64,000 bases of DNA from Rhodosalinus halophilus (GCF_003298775.1 NZ_QNTQ01000014.1:1-64000), one strand, 5' to 3'; counted from the stretch's first letter, positions 43,801 through 52,383 are shown. The notes: generated by a model from the letters alone, not told the origin. Made by a program: numbers and translations.

Positions 43801-44078
43801 TCGCAGGCATCATCGTTCGGAACTCGATCCTGCTGGTGGATTTCATCCGCCACGCCGACCCCGAGCGGCGGGTGACCGTCGATATCCTGATCGAGGCCGG
43901 CGCGACGCGCTTCAAGCCGATCCTGTTGACGGCGATCGCGGCGATGATCGGCGCGAGCGTGATCCTGTTCGACCCGATCTTTCAGGGCCTCGCGATCTCT
44001 TTGCTGTTCGGCCTCGCCTCGTCGACCGCCTTCACCGTGCTGGTGATCCCCGCGATCTACCGCATCGCCAAGACCTGA
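40854..44078 (+). CDS. RND-family efflux permease (AcrB/MdtB-like)
   Basis: This 1074-residue pump has the standard twelve helices and two large periplasmic loops. The proton-relay acidic pair is in GILVDDAIVVIENIARH (about 424-440), the first helix is LILLASLAVGLIALVSLPREEEP, and the later helix block holds FIALAGIIVRNSILLVDFI near 980. The VDD relay and FAVALLGIYILVVAQFGS suggest the HAE-type, driving out hydrophobic drugs or cell products rather than metal ions. It is coupled to the adaptor gene. The substrate and regulator are not shown by the window. Confidence 0.95.
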   Translation: MSEPSGQGPSGALGIAGHLTRAFILSPLTPLILLASLAVGLIALVSLPREEEPQISVPLVDIHVQADGLRAEDAVKLVTEPLETIVKGIDQVEHVYSDTRDDRVMVTARFEVGVSQDTAILRVRDKILANMDRIPVGIPEPLVVGRGINDVPIVALTFSPVAGQDAVTAAELTRVAREVEVRLARIEDVGLTYVIGATDEALRVAPDPERLALYGITLQQLAAKVQGANAAAPAGTVRDAGEQIPLTLGETLSTPDEIGNLELTARDGRTVYVRDVAEVAFVSDIDEHHVATLERGAGGDIVRQPAVTLAVAKRAGANAVTVAHEILHRVEAMEGRIIPDTVEVEVTRDYGETANEKANELLFHLFLATVSIVALVWLAIGWREALVVAIVIPVTILLTLFAAWIMGYTLNRVSLFALIFSIGILVDDAIVVIENIARHWAMKRETQSPFGAAVTAVAEVGNPTIVATLTVVVALLPMLFVSGLMGPYMSPIPANASAAMIFSFFVAVMITPWLMLKIAGRASARHHAEDEGHPGGRLGRFYARLARPVLAGKWRSALFLIVVAALSFGSLAALYTQHVTVKLLPFDNKSELSVVIDLPEGASVEATDAVAQAAARVAMELPEVISAQTHAGTAAPFNFNGLVRHYYLRQNPEMGDVQVNLEAKHHRDRVSHEIALELRDRLRALDVPEGTVLKVVEPPPGPPVISTLLAEIYGPDPETRRAVARKVRSAFEEVPFIVDVDDSYGERARRLRAELQPTDMDFYRVQERDALETLRLLNGSTTVGYSHRGEGRRPIPIVMARAKADRVMDEEALSTPVPANALPGGRGVVELGDVVRIREERASYPIFRHNGIDTIMVTGELAGQFEAPLYGMLAVAERLDAMDWEEGTKPAIRLNGQPESTEAPVLLWDGEWEVTWVTFRDMGAAFAVALLGIYILVVAQFGSFRLPLVILTPVPLTFLGIMLGHWLFAAPFSATSMIGFIALAGIIVRNSILLVDFIRHADPERRVTVDILIEAGATRFKPILLTAIAAMIGASVILFDPIFQGLAISLLFGLASSTAFTVLVIPAIYRIAKT

Positions 44079-44635
44079 CCGCCTTCGCGGAGCGGGCCGC
44101 CGACCCGAGCGTCGCCGATCCAGCGCATGTCGCGTGGTGTGCTCCGACACTGACACGCTCTCTCGCGGCAGCCGCTCCGTCAGTGAACGAATGCCGGAAG
44201 AGCGTCTGCATGAGCCTTGCAACACCCTGGGCGACCTGCGCGCCGTGGTGCTCAGCGGGGGCGCGCAGGGCAAACCGTTGCGAGGCGAAGCAGGCACCGG
44301 AACGATTGCGCGAAGCCGGAAGGCGTCCGGTCTCGCCATGCGCCAACCCTTGAAGCCGTCATTAGCTTCTCGGAAGGGGTGTCGAGAGTGGCGATATGCC
44401 CGCCGGACCAGAGCGGGCAGCAAGGGTTCCGTCGTCGAGCATCATTGCCACTCCGCGCAGGACGCGGCGCTGCGTTTCTCAGTCGAGATGATCTGGCACT
44501 GCGGGGGTGGGAGAGGTCACGCATTCCCATTCTGGTCGCAGCGGTGGCGACCCTCATTGGCCTGACCTTTCCCGCGCATGCGGCGAACCGGACGATCTTT
44601 CGAAATTGCAGCGGCGATCCCTGCGTCATTGGCGG
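44079..44635. other. intergenic, no gene recognised
   Basis: This stretch after the RND gene contains open frames on both strands without recognisable domains. Together with the remnant at 44636-44761 it looks like decayed sequence between the efflux operon and the DUF2254 gene. No repeat or terminator stood out. Confidence 0.4.
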
Positions 44636-44761
44636 CCCGTCGTCGTGCTGCGCCGCGTCGACCCTGGCCTGGCGTTTGTCCATCTGGGCGTTCCACTCAT
44701 CCAGCTTCGCCTTGGTCCTCTCCACGCCGGCGTCGTGCGCCGACCGGTTCTCTTCGCTCAT
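44636..44761 (-). pseudogene. N-terminal remnant of a small coiled-coil protein
   Basis: The minus-strand frame starts MSEENRSAHDAG and continues VERTKAKLDEWNAQMDKRQARV, resembling the start of a widespread small coiled-coil protein whose core reads KLKAQLDEWNAxIDKLEAKA. After about 42 residues the similarity stops and the frame turns into Arg/Pro-rich noise. A normal member is about 100-120 residues with a longer heptad region. It is probably a 3'-truncated gene. Confidence 0.35.
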
Positions 44762-44943
44762 TCTGAGCTCGTTCCGCGTCGGGTTCTGGGATCACATCCG
44801 GGAACGATGGCACGGCGGGACCGGTCCGGAGGCGGCGCCCGCAAATCAGGGGCGGTCCGGGGCGCCGGCAGAGATCGCGCGACATGCCCGCCGGTTTCGT
44901 GGATGATACCGGAAGAACCCGCGTCCAGATCGGACTCTTCATC

Positions 44944-46218
44944 ATGCTCTCCGGCAAGCTCTGGCAGCTCCGTCTCATACTCCGAAAGATCTGGGTGCGC
45001 GTGAGCGCCTTCGCGCTGCTCGCACTGATCTCAGCGATTCTCGCGCAACTGGTCGCGCCCTTGCTGCCGCGGTTTCCCGGCGTGCAAACCGGCGCAGAGG
45101 CGGTCGAGCAGCTTCTGGTCGTTCTCGCCACGTCGATGCTGGCGGTGACGACGTTTTCGCTGTCGGTCGCCGTGCAGGCCTTCGCCGCTGCGGCGCAGAC
45201 GGCGACGCCGCGCGCGACCGCGCTGCTGCAGGAGGATCCGACGACACAGAACGTCCTCGCGACCTTTCTGGGGGCCTTCGTCTTCAGCCTGCTCGGCCTG
45301 GTCGCCCTGCAGGCGGATCTCTATGACGCGAGGGGCCGGCTGATCCTCTTCGCCGTCACCGCGGGCGTCGTGGCGCTCGTCATCGTGTCGCTGATCCGCT
45401 GGATCAGCCATCTGATGGAGTTCGGGCGGATGGAGAACATCCTCGACCGGGTGGAGGACGCCACGACCGCCGCCCTCGACCGGCGATTGCGCTCGCCCTT
45501 CCTCGGCGGGCGCCCGCTGCTGACGGCACCGCCGGTCGACGGGCACAAGGTCATCGCGAAGGCCGCCGGCTACGTCCTTCATCTCGACATGCAGCGCCTG
45601 CAGACGGTGGCCGGCGAGATGGGCGCGAACCTCTACCTGAGCCGCTTGCCCGGCAGCTACGTGGCGCCCGGCGCGCCGCTCCTCGTCGTGGAGGGCCGCG
45701 CGCCGGACGACGCGCAGGTACACAAGATGCGCGCGGCCTTCTCGTTCGGACGGCAGCGCGTGTTCGACGACGACCCGCGGTTCGGGCTGATCGTGCTTTC
45801 CGAGATCGCATCGCGCGCGCTCTCGCCAGCGGTGAACGACCCGGGAACGGCGATCGGGGTGATCGGCCGACTGGTTCGCATCCTGTCGCGCTGGGAGCCA
45901 AAAGAGATGGAAGGGACCGCCTTTCCGCGCGTGCACGTCCCGCCCATCCTTCCGGAGGAGGCGATCATCGACGCGTTCCGCCCGATCGCGCGCGATGGCG
46001 CGGGCATGATCGAGGTCCACCTGCACCTGCAGAAGGCCCTGGGGTTGCTCGCGGACACCGCACCGGAGGTCTTCGGGCCGGCCGCGTCTGCGATGGCGCA
46101 ATACGATCTGGACTGCACCCGTCGCGCAGACCTGCCCGAAAGCGAGCGCGCGCAGTTGTCGTCGGTCGGGCCGACCGAGCCCAGGAGCCCGCGCGTGCGG
46201 GCCAATGCCTTCATCTGA
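44944..46218 (+). CDS. DUF2254 membrane protein
   Basis: This predicted inner-membrane protein has about 424 residues and belongs to the DUF2254 family of unknown function. Four helices lie in the first 170 residues (for example VSAFALLALISAILAQLVAP and TFLGAFVFSLLGLVAL). The soluble part holds the family signature FGLIVLSEIASRALSPAVND followed by PGTAI (about 293-317). I prefer the ATG at 44944, which opens directly before the first amphipathic region; an ATG 60 bases upstream (44884) is also in frame. No operon partner is apparent. Confidence 0.82.
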   Translation: MLSGKLWQLRLILRKIWVRVSAFALLALISAILAQLVAPLLPRFPGVQTGAEAVEQLLVVLATSMLAVTTFSLSVAVQAFAAAAQTATPRATALLQEDPTTQNVLATFLGAFVFSLLGLVALQADLYDARGRLILFAVTAGVVALVIVSLIRWISHLMEFGRMENILDRVEDATTAALDRRLRSPFLGGRPLLTAPPVDGHKVIAKAAGYVLHLDMQRLQTVAGEMGANLYLSRLPGSYVAPGAPLLVVEGRAPDDAQVHKMRAAFSFGRQRVFDDDPRFGLIVLSEIASRALSPAVNDPGTAIGVIGRLVRILSRWEPKEMEGTAFPRVHVPPILPEEAIIDAFRPIARDGAGMIEVHLHLQKALGLLADTAPEVFGPAASAMAQYDLDCTRRADLPESERAQLSSVGPTEPRSPRVRANAFI

Positions 46219-47000
46219 TGGGCTCGCGCATTGGTGCTTCGCTCCAGACTTGTCCGCCTTGCTCTCCCCGGATCGCCGCGGACCCACGACCGGGCTCTTC
46301 GAGGCCCCTCTCGAAGCGTTGCTCTCGTCCAGGGCTTCCGTGTTCCGGTGCCTTGCGTCTCTACGGCGACCAGCCGGCAGCCAGCCTGGGCACGCCGAAC
46401 CCCGACTCGCGCCGCTCCGCCTTTGCGTAGCGATATCATCGCCGCCTCGTTTGGGCGGCGAACGCCTGTACTTTGGCAGCAAGGCTCTTCGAGCGCCTGA
46501 CCACCGCGACGATTCGCCGAGGATTCCGTTCCTCTGTTTCGTCCGCAGAGAGCGTCGCTGAGAGCCAGGATAAACCGGGCGTTCCGAGGCTCCCCTTCGA
46601 GGAGACCCCGTTTCGGCGCTGCACGCGTGACTCTGAAGGGTCTGAGCGGCTTCTGGCGGCGACCGGCAGTCCGGTCGCGTCCCGAGTTGCGGCGGGAGCC
46701 TTGTTCGCCTCGTCCACGGTCGCCGCCGCCGTGTCGCGGACCGCACCCGGCCGCCGTTACCCGCTCGTGCCCGGCCCTCGTCGTGTCACGTGCGACGCAC
46801 GATCCTGCAGGCAGCTTGGCGGGGCCCATCTCCGGACCGCTCTTGCCGCAACGATCCCATCGTCGAGCTGACGTCTGAATTCGATCCGATGAACGCTGAG
46901 CCGAATTCAATTGTGCCTGGCCTGCCGTGGATTGAAGGTCTCGCCCCAAGAACCGGAGTGGTTTCCCACGAAGTTCCGGCAGGCCGGAGAAAGGATCGCG
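46219..47000. other. gene-poor region with possible transposase debris
   Basis: No intact gene is seen in these 780 bases. On the plus strand around 46476-46545 a frame reads RLFERLTTATIRRGF followed by RSSVSSAES, which recalls the C-terminal end of IS630-type transposases (…F-x-x-LT-x-x-x-RRG-x-x-RS). The match is short and no inverted repeats or flanking duplication were found. The remainder gives only shadow frames. The 3' end holds the promoter and AAAGGA ribosome binding site of the dioxygenase gene. Confidence 0.3.
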
Positions 47001-47864
47001 ATGACCATCGAGACAGCAATCTCCACCGATGCGCTTTCCGCTGTCGATCTCGACAGGTATCCGCTCGACGCACCCGGGAGCGAAACCTATCGGCGCCGCG
47101 TGGCCGAAGCGCGCGCGGCGCTGGAAAACGACGGATGCGCCATTCTCAAGCGCCTTGTCCGCCCGGCCGCGCTGGCAGGTATCGCCGAGGAGACGCGGGC
47201 GCTTGCACCGCAGGCGCATTTCACCTCGTCGCGCGCGACGGTCTACGGCGGCACGCCGGAGCCCGATCGGCCAGAGGGGCATCCGCTGAGGACCGAAGTG
47301 CAGCGCGACAACGGGTTCGTCGCTGGCGACCTGATCGGGCCGGAGACGCGGATACGGCAACTGTATCACGCGCCCGAGTTCCGTCGATTCATCGGCGCCT
47401 GTCTGGGCTTCGAGGAAATCCACGAGTTCGCGGATCCGCTCGCGCAACTCGTGGTCAACGTCCTGCCGCCCGGCACCGGGCACGGCTGGCATTTCGACAG
47501 CAACGAATTCATCGTCACGCTGCTGACCCAGCCGCCCGAAGGCGGCGGCGCCTTCGATTACTGCCCGCAGATCCGCGCGCCGGGCGCGGAGAACTACGGC
47601 GCGGTCGCCGGTGTGCTGGAAGGCGACCGGGCGCCGGTCCGGCGCCTCGATCTCGAGGCCGGCGATCTGCAGATCTTCTTCGGACGCTATTCGCTGCACA
47701 GGGTGTCACCCGTGCAAGGCGCACGCGACCGGCACACCGTGATCTTCGCCTACGCCCGCGAGCCGGGGCTTGTCGGCAATCCCGAGAAGACGCGCCAGAT
47801 CTTCGGTCGCACGACCGAAGGGCACGCAGGCGCGGCAGCTCGCGACGACGGGCTCACGGGCTGA
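47001..47864 (+). CDS. 2-oxoglutarate/Fe(II) dioxygenase, phytanoyl-CoA-hydroxylase-like
   Basis: This 287-residue cytoplasmic oxygenase should hydroxylate, halogenate or oxidatively cleave a small substrate using 2-oxoglutarate, O2 and Fe(II). The facial triad is visible: His164-x-Asp166 in GHGWHFDSNEF and His233 in SLHRVSPV, with Arg244 in RDRHTVIFAY positioned to bind 2-oxoglutarate. The Asp at 166 argues against a halogenase, which would have Gly or Ala there. The ATG at 47001 is preceded by AAAGGA. It lies 12 bases before the DddP-like gene, so both enzymes probably act in one pathway. Confidence 0.85.
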   Translation: MTIETAISTDALSAVDLDRYPLDAPGSETYRRRVAEARAALENDGCAILKRLVRPAALAGIAEETRALAPQAHFTSSRATVYGGTPEPDRPEGHPLRTEVQRDNGFVAGDLIGPETRIRQLYHAPEFRRFIGACLGFEEIHEFADPLAQLVVNVLPPGTGHGWHFDSNEFIVTLLTQPPEGGGAFDYCPQIRAPGAENYGAVAGVLEGDRAPVRRLDLEAGDLQIFFGRYSLHRVSPVQGARDRHTVIFAYAREPGLVGNPEKTRQIFGRTTEGHAGAAARDDGLTG

Positions 47865-47876
47865 GGGGAGCGAGAT

Positions 47877-49169
47877 ATGGACGACCACCCCAACCTGCGC
47901 GAGGCCCCCGACAGGCTGGAGATCGACATCCGCCAGCGCAAGGTGGCGAACCGCACCACCTCGGCGGCCGACACCGTGCCGCGCGACTACGACGAGGTCA
48001 GCCTGCGCACCAGGCGGCTTGCCCGGACGCGGGAGATGATGCGCGCGAACGGGCTCGACGCCGTGCTGCTCTTCGATCCCTACAACCAGCGCTACGCCAC
48101 GGGCTCGCGCAACATGTTCGGCTACTTCCTGCGCAACTCCACGCGCTACATCTATGTCCCGCTCGAGGGGGACGTGATCCTTTTCGAGTATCCGGGCAGC
48201 GCGCATATCTCGACCTGGCTCGAGACGATCCAGTACGCGCGCGAGTCGAAGGTCGTCTTCGCCTCGGTCAACGGGCGCGACCGCGAGGTGCTGAAGCCCT
48301 TCGCGCAGGAGATCGCGGCGCTGATGCGGACCGACTGCGGCGGGGGGCGGCGCGTGGGCATGGACCGCTGCTCGCATACCCTCGCGCTCGCGCTGGAGGC
48401 CGAAGGGCTGGAAGTCGAGGATTGCCTGCAGATGATGCTGCACACGCGGCGCATCAAGCTGCCCGAAGAGATCGCCTGTCTCGCGCTGAGCATGTCCGCG
48501 GTCGAGACGGCCGTCTGGAACGTGGAAAAGAAGGTCGAGGCAGGGGTCAGCGAGAACGAGCTTTTCGCCGAGATGTATCACGGCGTGTTGATGGGCGGCG
48601 GCGAGTTCATCGAGACGCGGCTGCTGAGTTCCGGGCCGAAGACCAACCCGTGGTTCAACGAGGCGGGCGAACGCAGGCTCCGGCCGGGCGAGCTGCTCGC
48701 GCTCGACACCGACACGATCGGCGTCAACGGCTACTACGCCGACATCTCGCGCACCTTCCACTGCGGGCCGGGTCGGCCGAGCGGCTACCAGAAGTCGCTC
48801 TACAAGATGGCCTGGGAACAGATCCAGCACAACGCGGCCATCGCGAAGCCCGGCATGACCTTCCGCGAGATCGCGGAGGCGGCCTGGCAGATCCCCGAGC
48901 GGTTCTACGACCTGCGCTACCCGTCGATCATCCACGGCGTCGGCATGCACGGCGAGAAGCCGATCATCGCCCATGCCGGCGATCTCGACCGCTACACCGG
49001 CGAGGGCGTGCTCGAAGAGGGGATGGTGGTCAGCGTCGAAAGCTACATCGGAGAGCCGGGCGGCCCCGAGGGCGTCAAGCTGGAGGACCAGTTCGTGGTG
49101 CGGGCGGACGGGTTGCAGCCGATGTCGCACTATCCCTTTGACGAGGATCTGCTGACGCGCGAGGTTTGA
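47877..49169 (+). CDS. M24-family protein related to DMSP lyase DddP
   Basis: This 430-residue protein shares DddP-type blocks: FDPYNQRYATGSRNM at 66-80, GGGEFIETRLLSSGPKTNPWF at 240-260, LDTDTIGVNGYYADISR, and KLEDQFVVRADG near the end. The six DddP metal residues all appear: Asp277, Asp279, Asp289, His353, Glu388 and Glu403. In DddP the residue six after the metal His is the catalytic Asp (Asp377 in the Ruegeria enzyme, from memory); here that position is Gly359 in HGVGMHGEKP. It may therefore be a hydrolase of another substrate rather than a DMSP lyase. It follows the dioxygenase gene by 12 bases. Confidence 0.82.
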   Translation: MDDHPNLREAPDRLEIDIRQRKVANRTTSAADTVPRDYDEVSLRTRRLARTREMMRANGLDAVLLFDPYNQRYATGSRNMFGYFLRNSTRYIYVPLEGDVILFEYPGSAHISTWLETIQYARESKVVFASVNGRDREVLKPFAQEIAALMRTDCGGGRRVGMDRCSHTLALALEAEGLEVEDCLQMMLHTRRIKLPEEIACLALSMSAVETAVWNVEKKVEAGVSENELFAEMYHGVLMGGGEFIETRLLSSGPKTNPWFNEAGERRLRPGELLALDTDTIGVNGYYADISRTFHCGPGRPSGYQKSLYKMAWEQIQHNAAIAKPGMTFREIAEAAWQIPERFYDLRYPSIIHGVGMHGEKPIIAHAGDLDRYTGEGVLEEGMVVSVESYIGEPGGPEGVKLEDQFVVRADGLQPMSHYPFDEDLLTREV

Positions 49170-49192
49170 GCGGTCCCCGACGCGAGGCGCCA

Positions 49193-50074
49193 TTGGCCAG
49201 ACGACTGCCCCCCTTTGCCGCGATGCGCGCCTTCGAGGCCGCGGCGCGCAAGGGCGCGCTGCAGGACGCTGCCGACGAACTGCTCATCTCGCCCTCGGCC
49301 GTCAGCCATCAGATCAAGTCGCTCGAGCTGTTTCTCGGCGTGAAGCTCTTCACGCGCGGGCCCGAGGGGCTGACGCTCACGCCCGAGGGCGCGGCCTATG
49401 CCGGCAGGCTTTCCGCCGCGCTCGACAGCATCGACGCGGCGACGCAGACCGCGCTGGGCGCCGCGGCGGAGGGGCCGGTGCGGGTGCAGGCGCTCGCCTC
49501 CTTCGCGCAACTCTGGCTGATCCCGCGGCTGGGCGACTTCCTCGCGTCCAACCCGGATGTCCCGGTGGAGGTGCGCACCGACACCGAGGACCACCCGCTG
49601 GACGGCAGCGACACCGACCTTGCGATCCTTTACGCCGAGGCGACGCCCGAGGGCGCGGTCTGCGATCGGCTGATGGGGGAAGAGATCTTTCCCGTGGCCG
49701 CGCCCGCCTGGCTCGCGGACAACGCGCTTGCCACGCCCGACGATCTTTCCGCGCATTGCCTGATCGGCTGCGGCCTCGCGCCCGGGGAATGGAGCGACTG
49801 GCTGGCCGGCGCGGGGGCCGCGCATCGCGCGGTGCGGCCGCAGTTGATGTTCGACGCGCGCTCGCAGGTGCTCGAGGCGGCGGCGGAGGGGCTCGGCCTC
49901 GCCATGAACCGCAGCCCTTTCGGCGCGGGCATGCTGCGCACCGGCAGGCTCGCCGCGCCCTTCGCCTATCGCCATCGCACCGGCTTCGCCTTCTGGGTGG
50001 TCGTGCCCGAACGGGCCGCCACGCGCCCGGGGGTCAAGCGCCTGCGGGCGTGGCTCCTGTCGCAGGCGGGCTAG
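49193..50074 (+). CDS. LysR-family transcriptional regulator (GcvA-like)
   Basis: This 293-residue LysR regulator is of the GcvA-like type, seen in RLPPFAAMRAFEAAARKGALQDAADELL with the recognition segment ISPSAVSHQIKSLELFLGVKLF. The effector domain contains AILYAEATPEGAVCDRLMGEEIFPVAAP. I assign a TTG start at 49193 (protein beginning LARRLPPF in codon terms), with GAGGCG upstream; another TTG at 49166 and an ATG at 49223 are possible, the latter cutting into the first helix. It lies just after the DddP-like gene, and its 3' end overlaps the converging LysR gene by 41 bases. Confidence 0.88.
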   Translation: MARRLPPFAAMRAFEAAARKGALQDAADELLISPSAVSHQIKSLELFLGVKLFTRGPEGLTLTPEGAAYAGRLSAALDSIDAATQTALGAAAEGPVRVQALASFAQLWLIPRLGDFLASNPDVPVEVRTDTEDHPLDGSDTDLAILYAEATPEGAVCDRLMGEEIFPVAAPAWLADNALATPDDLSAHCLIGCGLAPGEWSDWLAGAGAAHRAVRPQLMFDARSQVLEAAAEGLGLAMNRSPFGAGMLRTGRLAAPFAYRHRTGFAFWVVVPERAATRPGVKRLRAWLLSQAG

Positions 50075-51005
50075 GCGGCCGGCCCTCGCGCCGCGCCCAG
50101 AAGGCCGCCCACCACGCGCGGTGCGCCGCCGCCTCCTCGCGCAGCCAGTCGAGGAACAGAAGAAGCTCCTCGCTCGCGGCCTGTGCCGTCGGTGTGACGA
50201 GGTAATAGGCGTCGGGCGACGGAAGCCGCGCGTCGAGCGGCACATCCAGCCGGCCCGTCGCGACATGGCCCTGCGCGGTTACCTCGTCGCCCATGGTCAC
50301 CCCGTCGCCGCGGGCCGCAGCTTCCAGGCACAGCCAGGACTGCGTGTAGAGCCGTCCGGCGTCCGGGTCGAAGGCGCGCATGCCCGCCGCCGTGCGCAGC
50401 GCCGCCCACCAGAAGGTGGTCTGGTCGTGGATCAGCACCTCGTCCGCGATATCGGCCAGCCGTGGCCTGCGCCCGAGTCCATCGAAGAATCCGGGCGCGG
50501 CCACGGGAAAGACCGCGTTGGTCATCAGCGGCTCGAAGCGGCAGTCGCGCCAGGCGCCGCGCCCCCAGATCACCGCGCAGTCGTAGCCGCCCTCGGGCGG
50601 TGCGTTCATGCCCAGCCGCACCTCGACGGACACGCGGATGTCGGGCTGCGCCCGCTCGAAGCGCGCAAGGCGGTCGAAGAGCCAGAGCTGGACGAAGTCG
50701 CAATCGGCCACCAGCCGGATCTGGCGCGGCAGGTCGGTGCCAACGGCCGCCAGCCGCTCGCGTAGGGTGGAGAGGCCGGCCTCCGCCGCCTTCGCCACCT
50801 CGCGCCCCAGCGGGGTCAGCGTGACCGCCCGCGCGCTGCGCTCGAAAAGCGCTGCGCCGAATTGCGTCTCGAGCGCCGCGATCTGCTTGCTCACCGCCGA
50901 CTGGGTGACGTTCAGCTCTTCGGCTGCGCGGGTGAAGCTTTCGTGCCGGGCGGCGCATTCGAAGACCCGCAGGGCGTTGAGATTGGGCAGCATCGCACGA
51001 ACCAT
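50034..51005 (-). CDS. LysR-family transcriptional regulator (GcvA-like)
   Basis: This is a second GcvA-like LysR regulator of 323 residues. The N-terminus LPNLNALRVFECAARHESFTRAAEEL leads to VTQSAVSKQIAALETQFGAALF, and the effector domain includes LWLFDRLARFERAQPDIRVSVEVRLG. A Pro/Ala-rich tail ends the protein and overlaps the converging LysR gene. The ATG at 51005 touches its AAGGA, so the ATG at 50993 may be the real start. It is divergent from the aminotransferase gene over about 80 bases and is the likely regulator of the aminotransferase-amidase-binding protein operon. Confidence 0.9.
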   Translation of the reverse strand: MVRAMLPNLNALRVFECAARHESFTRAAEELNVTQSAVSKQIAALETQFGAALFERSARAVTLTPLGREVAKAAEAGLSTLRERLAAVGTDLPRQIRLVADCDFVQLWLFDRLARFERAQPDIRVSVEVRLGMNAPPEGGYDCAVIWGRGAWRDCRFEPLMTNAVFPVAAPGFFDGLGRRPRLADIADEVLIHDQTTFWWAALRTAAGMRAFDPDAGRLYTQSWLCLEAAARGDGVTMGDEVTAQGHVATGRLDVPLDARLPSPDAYYLVTPTAQAASEELLLFLDWLREEAAAHRAWWAAFWARREGRPPSPPATGATPAGA

Positions 51006-51087
51006 TCCTTTTGGTCAGTCATAGCAGGAGAAATCCTCTTTTGACAGAGCTCGCGCCATGCTTGACGCTGGCGCGAAAGGAGGCCCG

Positions 51088-52383
51088 ATGTCCCAGCTCT
51101 ACCCCTTCACCGACCCGCAAGCCGCTGCCCCGCGCCGCATCGTCTCGGGGCACGGCATCCGCGTGCGCGACGATCAGGGGCGCGAGTTCATCGACGCGGT
51201 CGCGGCGCTCTGGTGCGCCTCGCTGGGATTCGACGACGCGCGCCTGCGCCGGGCGGCGAGCGAGCAGATGGCGGAGCTTGCCTATTACCACAGCTTCATG
51301 GGCCGCACGCCCGCGGTGACCGAGCGGCTGGCGGACCGGCTCGTCGCCCGGCTGCCCGCCCCGCTGTCGCAGGTCTTCTTCGCCACTTCCGGGTCCGAGG
51401 CGGTGGAGAGCGCGGCCAAGATCGCGCGCTACTACCAGTCCGCGCGCGGCCGGCCCGACAAGATGCGGTTCATCGCGCGTGAGGGCGCCTATCACGGCTC
51501 GGGCCAGATGAGCGCCGCGCTCACCGGGCTGTCCTACTGTCACACCGGCTTCGGCCTGCCGCTGCCGGCCGTGCTGCGCACCGGGCGCCCGCACCATTTC
51601 CGTGACGCCGAGCCGGGCGAGAGCGAGATCGCCTTCTCGAAGCGCCGCGCACGCGAACTCGATGCGCTGATCCGGGCCGAGGACGCGGGCACCATCGCCG
51701 CCTTCATCGGCGAGCCCGCGATGGGCGCGGGCGGCGTGATCCTGCCGCCAGAGGGCTACTGGGCCGAGATCCAGGAGGTGCTGGCCCGCCACGACATCCT
51801 GCTGATCGCGGACGAGATCATCACCGGCTTCGGCCGCACCGGCGAATGGTTCGGCTGCGAGACCTGGGGCATCCGGCCGGACATGATGACGCTGGCCAAG
51901 CAGTTGACGGCCTCGTACTTCCCGCTCTCGGCCGTCGCGATCTCGGGCGAGATGGCGCGCGCGATCGGCGGCTTCGCGCATCAGCACGGCACCTTCGGCC
52001 ACGGGTTCACCTACGGCGGCCACCCGGTAGGGTCCGCCGTCGCGCTCGAGACGCTCGACATCTACGAAGAGATGGATTTGCCGGCGCAGGTTGCCCGCTT
52101 GGGCGCGCATCTGGGCCGTCGGCTGGCGCGGCTGGCGGATCGTCCCGGCATCGGACAGCTGCGGCGGCAGGGCCTGCTCGCCGCCGTGGAAATGACGCGC
52201 GCCGAGGACGCCGCGCGCGTCGCGGCCGAGGCGGAGCAACGCGGCGTCTTCTTCCGCCTGATCGGCCCTGTTCTGGCGATCGCACCCCCTTACGTCGCCA
52301 CGCCGGAGGATCTCGACGCGATCATGGACGTGATGGAGGCGGCGCTCGACGCCTGCGCGGTGGAGGTGGCCGGTGTCCCCTGA
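51088..52383 (+). CDS. class III (omega-type) aminotransferase
   Basis: This PLP-dependent aminotransferase of 431 residues moves an amino group from an omega-amino acid, amine or diamine to a keto acid such as pyruvate. FFATSGSEAVESAAKIARYY at 97-116 binds the PLP phosphate, Asp242 in LLIADEIITGFGRTG pairs with the pyridine nitrogen, and Lys271 in MTLAKQLTASYFPL is the Schiff-base residue. I chose the ATG at 51088 with AAAGGAGG upstream rather than an ATG 30 bases earlier. The amidase start lies within its end, so the two are coupled; the amidase may release the amine that this enzyme uses. Confidence 0.92.
   Translation: MSQLYPFTDPQAAAPRRIVSGHGIRVRDDQGREFIDAVAALWCASLGFDDARLRRAASEQMAELAYYHSFMGRTPAVTERLADRLVARLPAPLSQVFFATSGSEAVESAAKIARYYQSARGRPDKMRFIAREGAYHGSGQMSAALTGLSYCHTGFGLPLPAVLRTGRPHHFRDAEPGESEIAFSKRRARELDALIRAEDAGTIAAFIGEPAMGAGGVILPPEGYWAEIQEVLARHDILLIADEIITGFGRTGEWFGCETWGIRPDMMTLAKQLTASYFPLSAVAISGEMARAIGGFAHQHGTFGHGFTYGGHPVGSAVALETLDIYEEMDLPAQVARLGAHLGRRLARLADRPGIGQLRRQGLLAAVEMTRAEDAARVAAEAEQRGVFFRLIGPVLAIAPPYVATPEDLDAIMDVMEAALDACAVEVAGVP

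Noticed and set aside
46476-46545. IS630 transposase as an annotated mobile element
   Set aside because: Only a short peptide resembles the transposase end, with no inverted repeats or target duplication; kept as a hint inside the intergenic entry.
47877-49169. Calling the M24 protein a confirmed DMSP lyase (dddP)
   Set aside because: The metal ligands fit but the expected catalytic Asp position is Gly359, so the functional name is not justified.
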